DNA from: Clostridiales bacterium
GTDB taxonomy: Bacteria; Bacillota; Clostridia; Saccharofermentanales; Saccharofermentanaceae
Direction: 5' to 3'
Assembly: GCA_017551625.1 (NCBI GenBank)
Contig: JAFZLF010000003.1
Location: forward strand, 62,001 to 126,000
DNA length: 64,000 bases
The notes under the pieces are model-generated. The model was not told the DNA's origin. It saw only the letters and a list, made by a program, of their open reading frames with translations, and did no database searches. Position numbers and translations under genes: made by a program. Shown here piece after piece: positions 60,659 through 64,000 of the stretch. Numbering within the stretch: position 1 is the first letter of the stretch; every line of letters begins with the position of its first letter.

Positions 60659-61954
60659 TCAGATCTCGTCGATCAGGGTGATGATATCCTTGATGGACAT
60701 CAGGCGGTCGTCCACTTCCTTGGCGCGGTGGTTCTTGAGGATATCCATCGCGGTCTGCTGCATCGCCGGGAAAGCGGAACGGGTGAGCTGGTTCGCGTAG
60801 ATGACGATATTGACGCCATGCTGCGCGAGTTCTTCTTCCGTGATTGTGTTGAAAGATGTCGGAACGACGACGATCGGTGTCTTCGGATCCTGCGCGCGGA
60901 ACTTATCGCAGAACTCGCAGATCTCGGCCGGATCTTTCTTTCTGCTGTGGATCATGATGCCGTCGGCGCCGGCCTTTACGAAGGCAAAAGCTCTCTCGAG
61001 CGCATCCTCCATGCCACGCTCGAGGATGAGGCTCTCGATACGGGCGATGATCATGAAGTCATCGGTGAGCTGGGCCTTCTTACCGGCTCTGATCTTATCG
61101 GAGAATTCCTCGATAGTTGCCTGGGTCTGCTTGACCTCAGTACCGAAGAGAGAGTTCTTCTTAAGACCCGTCTTATCCTCGATGATGACTGCGGAGACAC
61201 CGAGTCTCTCGAGAGATCTTACCGTATATACGAAGTGCTCGGTCAGTCCGCCTGTATCGCCGTCGAAGATGATCGGCTTCGTGGTAACCTCCGTGATATC
61301 CTCGATCGTTCTGAAACGAGAGGTCATATCGACGAGCTCGATGTCCGGCTTACCCTTCGCGGTACTGTCGCAGAGGGAGCTGACCCACATCGCGTCGAAC
61401 TGGTCGAGCTTGCCTTCGTGCTCGACGACGGTCTTCTCGACGATGAGTCCCGTCAGACCGCTGTGTGCTTCCATGGTCTTCACGATCGGTGTCATCTCCA
61501 GGAGCTGACGGAGTCTCTTACGGCGGTATTCCGGCATCGCAAGCTTCTCACGGAGCTGCATGTCGATCTTCTTGACATCTTCGTTATAAGTATAAGGAAC
61601 ATCCACGAGCTGTCCGCCATACTCGGAGAGGAGCTTCTCTACATAGTCGCGGATCGACTTCTCCGGTCCCTCTTTCCAGTTATCTCCGTGAACGACGTAG
61701 TCCGGATGGATCAGGGAGATCACATCGTCATAGTGCATCTGCTCCTGCAGCACGACCTGCTCGACACCCGGAAGCGTCCGGTAGAGCTTCATGCGTTCTT
61801 CCTGAGAGATCGTCGGGAACTTATTGTAACGGATCAGCACCTTGTCGGAAAGGCAGCCCACGATCACGCGGCCGAGCTTACTGCATTCTTTTAGGATATT
61901 CAGGTGACCCTCATGGATCACATCGGTACAGAAACAAGTGTAAACAGTCTTCAT
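60659..61954 (-). CDS. aepX: Cytidylyltransferase-PEP mutase fusion
   Basis: 431 residues. Residues 1-130 are a TagD/cytidylyltransferase-like domain with HEGH at 14-17 and YNKFPTISQEERM. Residues about 145-431 are phosphoenolpyruvate mutase with IIFDGDTGG, VIIEDKTGLKKNS (the EDKxxxxxNS signature) and ARIESLI. The order is the same as in Fom1 of fosfomycin synthesis, where the first domain cytidylylates a phosphonate. AAGGAGG is formed by the last codons of aepZ, and the ATG lies 7 bases on; a TTG at 61960 is less likely. Confidence 0.93.
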   Translation of the reverse strand: MKTVYTCFCTDVIHEGHLNILKECSKLGRVIVGCLSDKVLIRYNKFPTISQEERMKLYRTLPGVEQVVLQEQMHYDDVISLIHPDYVVHGDNWKEGPEKSIRDYVEKLLSEYGGQLVDVPYTYNEDVKKIDMQLREKLAMPEYRRKRLRQLLEMTPIVKTMEAHSGLTGLIVEKTVVEHEGKLDQFDAMWVSSLCDSTAKGKPDIELVDMTSRFRTIEDITEVTTKPIIFDGDTGGLTEHFVYTVRSLERLGVSAVIIEDKTGLKKNSLFGTEVKQTQATIEEFSDKIRAGKKAQLTDDFMIIARIESLILERGMEDALERAFAFVKAGADGIMIHSRKKDPAEICEFCDKFRAQDPKTPIVVVPTSFNTITEEELAQHGVNIVIYANQLTRSAFPAMQQTAMDILKNHRAKEVDDRLMSIKDIITLIDEI

Positions 61955-61956
61955 AA

Positions 61957-63093
61957 TCAAACCTCCTTATAATTCACGGGTACTTTCACGCCGGTCTCGT
62001 CGAGCGCCTGGCGGAATACTTTAAAGAATGCATCGATATCCGGCTCGTCGATCGCGCCGAGTGCGCAGAGACGGAATGTATTGGTCGTTGAGATCTTACC
62101 GGGATAGATCGTAAAACCTCTCTCATAGCAGTAGTCATGAACCTTCTCGAAACTCCAGTTCGGATCGTCCGGGTAGATCGCCGAGGACACGAGTCCCGTT
62201 CTCCACTCGGGCTTGATGACCTGACGGAAACCGAGTTCGTCGAGGCCCTTGTTGATGGCGTTAAAGACACGAGTGTGGCGCGCCCACTTTGCTTCTTCAC
62301 CCTCGGCCCAGTATTCCTTCAGCGCCTGGATCGTCGCGTAGATGGTCTGTACCGGCGGAGTGAAGTGCATCTCCCCTGTCTTCTCGAAGCAATCATACTG
62401 CAGGAAAAGGTTGCAGTAGAAACTCCTCTTCGGATAGTTGGCAGAAGCCTCGAGGATCGCACGGTTGCCGACCACGAACGAAAGGCCCGTCATGGCCATG
62501 AGGCCCTTCTGCGCGGAAGCCATGCAGAAATCGATGTTATCCTTCTCGATATCGATCGGCACCATCGCGTAGGTGCTCGTCGTATCGACAGTAAAAGTCG
62601 CACCGTACTTATGGACCAGCGCGCCGATCTCCCGGATCGGATTGCAGATACCCGTACCGGTCTCGTTATGTGTGGTGTGCACCAGTCCGATATCCGGGTT
62701 ATTCTTCAGAGTCTCCTCCACGACCGAAAGATCCGGACGCTGATCGACCGGGAACTTCAGGTCGATATACGGGAGGCCGTAGCCCTGACAGATCTCGACC
62801 GCACGGGAAGAATACGCACCGTTATTGATGACCAGGACCTTCTTTCCTTCCGGAAGAAGGGAGTTGATGCAGATGTCGATGTTGATCGTTCCGGATCCGC
62901 AGAAAAGTACGGATGTGTACTTTTCAAGGTCGCCGTGTACGATCTTCACGAGGTCCTCGCGCAGGCCCTTCATGAGCCCGGCAAACTCCTTCTCGCGCGG
63001 GCAGATATCCGGCACCACCTGCGCGTACTTGACGGTATCCGTCGTTGTCGACGGACCCGGATTCAGTAAGATGTTTCTCTTGATCGGTTCCAT
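61957..63093 (-). CDS. aepZ: 2-aminoethylphosphonate-pyruvate transaminase
   Basis: PLP enzyme of the PhnW class V aminotransferase family, here in the biosynthetic sense: it aminates phosphonoacetaldehyde to AEP. The 378 residues start LLNPGPSTTTDTVK, with FCGSGTINIDICINSL, THNETGTG and the PLP-lysine context FCMASAQKGLMAM. The start at 63093 follows AAGGAGG overlapping the end of the upstream gene; the frame extends upstream only into that gene. Genes of this type are called phnW when catabolic; the neighbours show the synthetic direction. Confidence 0.92.
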   Translation of the reverse strand: MEPIKRNILLNPGPSTTTDTVKYAQVVPDICPREKEFAGLMKGLREDLVKIVHGDLEKYTSVLFCGSGTINIDICINSLLPEGKKVLVINNGAYSSRAVEICQGYGLPYIDLKFPVDQRPDLSVVEETLKNNPDIGLVHTTHNETGTGICNPIREIGALVHKYGATFTVDTTSTYAMVPIDIEKDNIDFCMASAQKGLMAMTGLSFVVGNRAILEASANYPKRSFYCNLFLQYDCFEKTGEMHFTPPVQTIYATIQALKEYWAEGEEAKWARHTRVFNAINKGLDELGFRQVIKPEWRTGLVSSAIYPDDPNWSFEKVHDYCYERGFTIYPGKISTTNTFRLCALGAIDEPDIDAFFKVFRQALDETGVKVPVNYKEV

Positions 63094-63103
63094 TTCGTCC
63101 TCC

Positions 63104-63994
63104 TTATACGTCATAAGACTTGTCGATCTCCTTGAGTTCGCGGAAAGTATCGATCTCGACGATATCCTCCTCGCGGCACTCCCTGACCGCAACCTTATAG
63201 TTCTCTTTCTTATATACGAGCGGCACCTGCTCCCAGTAGCGTTCTTTTCCGCCGGGGCCCTTAAATACAGAAGGCAGGTCTTCCTCGAGTTTCTTGCCGT
63301 CCTCATCGTTCCAGTAGGAGATGCCCACCATCTGCCAGCAGTTCTCGCCGCCGACCTTCTCTTCCTTGATGACACCGTCCTTTACGGCGAAGCACCAGTC
63401 ATCGGTGCGCTCCTTCGGGATCGCCAGGAAGTCGGAAGTGTAGTGATATTTCGTGATGATCTTCGGATTGGAAAGCAGAAGATCCGCCTCGAAAACGTAC
63501 GAATTCGAGAGCAGATGTCTCGCCAGGACGGCGCTGCTGATATTGTTCGCTTCGTTATAGACAGGATTGTCGAGGAAACGGATATTCGGATATTTATACA
63601 GAAGCTGGTCGAACTGCTCTGCGAGATAGCCTCTTACGATATAGATCTCTTCGATCCCCGCCGCGAGGCATGCGTCCAGAAGTGTATCGATGATGCGCTT
63701 ACCATGAACACGCACCAGAGGCTTCGGGGTGTTCAGTGTGATCGGGACCATTCTCGATCCGAAACCCGCCGCGATGAACACGGCTCTCTTCGCACAATAA
63801 GGCTCGAGCGCTTCAGTTCCGCTTTCTGTAACGTTTCCGTTCTCGATGAGTCCTTCTTCCGTTAATTCCTTGATCACTTTGTTGATCGTACCCAGTGAGA
63901 AGCCAGTGATCTTCTCAAGTTCCCTCTGCGACAAAGTCGTTTCCGACTCTTTCATCGCGACGAGAACGTCAAATTGTTTACGGCTCAGTGCCAT
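63104..63994 (-). CDS. Winged-helix plus LicC/PntC-like cytidylyltransferase
   Basis: 296 residues. Residues 1-65 are a MarR-like winged helix (TTLSQRELEKITGFSLGTI, GLIENGNVTESG). Residues about 70-296 are a LicC-type nucleotidyltransferase: AGFGSRMVPITLNTPKPLV, YIVRGYLAEQFDQL, FEADLLLSNP, MVGISYWNDEDG and ERYWEQVPL. LicC activates phosphocholine with CTP; PntC activates AEP and is linked to AEP transaminase in Treponema. The adjacent aepZ supports AEP as substrate, giving CMP-AEP. First gene of the operon visible; its promoter lies beyond the right edge. Confidence 0.82.
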   Translation of the reverse strand: MALSRKQFDVLVAMKESETTLSQRELEKITGFSLGTINKVIKELTEEGLIENGNVTESGTEALEPYCAKRAVFIAAGFGSRMVPITLNTPKPLVRVHGKRIIDTLLDACLAAGIEEIYIVRGYLAEQFDQLLYKYPNIRFLDNPVYNEANNISSAVLARHLLSNSYVFEADLLLSNPKIITKYHYTSDFLAIPKERTDDWCFAVKDGVIKEEKVGGENCWQMVGISYWNDEDGKKLEEDLPSVFKGPGGKERYWEQVPLVYKKENYKVAVRECREEDIVEIDTFRELKEIDKSYDV

Positions 63995-64000
63995 CCGTTA

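Noticed and set aside
63094..63375. N-terminal extension of the AEP transaminase (Arg/Ser-rich)
   Set aside because: It is the cytidylyltransferase gene read in another frame; the true start follows AAGGAGG at 63093.

Overview
The window reads as chromosomal DNA of an anaerobic member of the Bacillota, class Clostridia. The evidence is AGGAGG-type ribosome binding sites, ATGA stop/start overlaps, consensus -35/-10 promoters (often with an extended TGC before the -10), a T-box leader, PadR/DUF1700/DUF4097 genes, lipoboxes followed by Thr-Pro linkers, and NadD/YqeK/RsfS synteny. The genus cannot be fixed from the sequence. I see no rRNA, tRNA, CRISPR array, transposase or phage gene.

Left part (1-18 kb). 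A Trp T-box controls trpE-G-D-C-F on the minus strand; trpF runs off the left edge. A back-to-back promoter serves pheA and a DAHP synthase gene. These are followed by a large chimeric solute-binding lipoprotein, an MgtA-type P-type ATPase, a patatin/aldo-keto reductase pair, and three tandem paralogues that look like membrane sensors without a kinase domain.

Middle (18-44 kb). This part holds a TerB/zinc-ribbon protein, two MATE transporters, and a PadR-DUF1700-DUF4097-ABC transporter operon whose consensus promoter lies inside nested palindromes. It also holds rsfS with a nadD-yqeK fusion, and purine genes (purE-F, purN-H, purD) interleaved with zinc-ribbon membrane proteins. purM, purC, purL and purB are not in the window. 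A CapA-like lipoprotein, a HEAT-repeat protein, a stand-alone ferredoxin-thioredoxin-reductase-like protein with thioredoxin, and a Nudix hydrolase follow.

Right part (44-64 kb). An SDR dehydrogenase, a GT39-like membrane glycosyltransferase, a B12-binding radical SAM protein, PutP and a GH95 fucosidase precede the most unusual locus. Two paralogous giant membrane proteins join a YidC/Oxa1-like domain to an LtaS/EptA-like (alkaline phosphatase superfamily) domain and flank a TagF-like CDP-polyol phosphotransferase. They face a convergent 2-aminoethylphosphonate (AEP) operon: a LicC/PntC-like cytidylyltransferase, AEP transaminase, a cytidylyltransferase-PEP mutase fusion and phosphonopyruvate decarboxylase. 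My reading is that the cell makes CMP-activated aminoethylphosphonate and uses it on a teichoic-acid-like surface polymer handled by the chimeric proteins. The individual enzyme families are well supported; the joint function is inference. A 40-bp perfectly alternating purine/pyrimidine tract sits directly against the -35 of the chimera operon.
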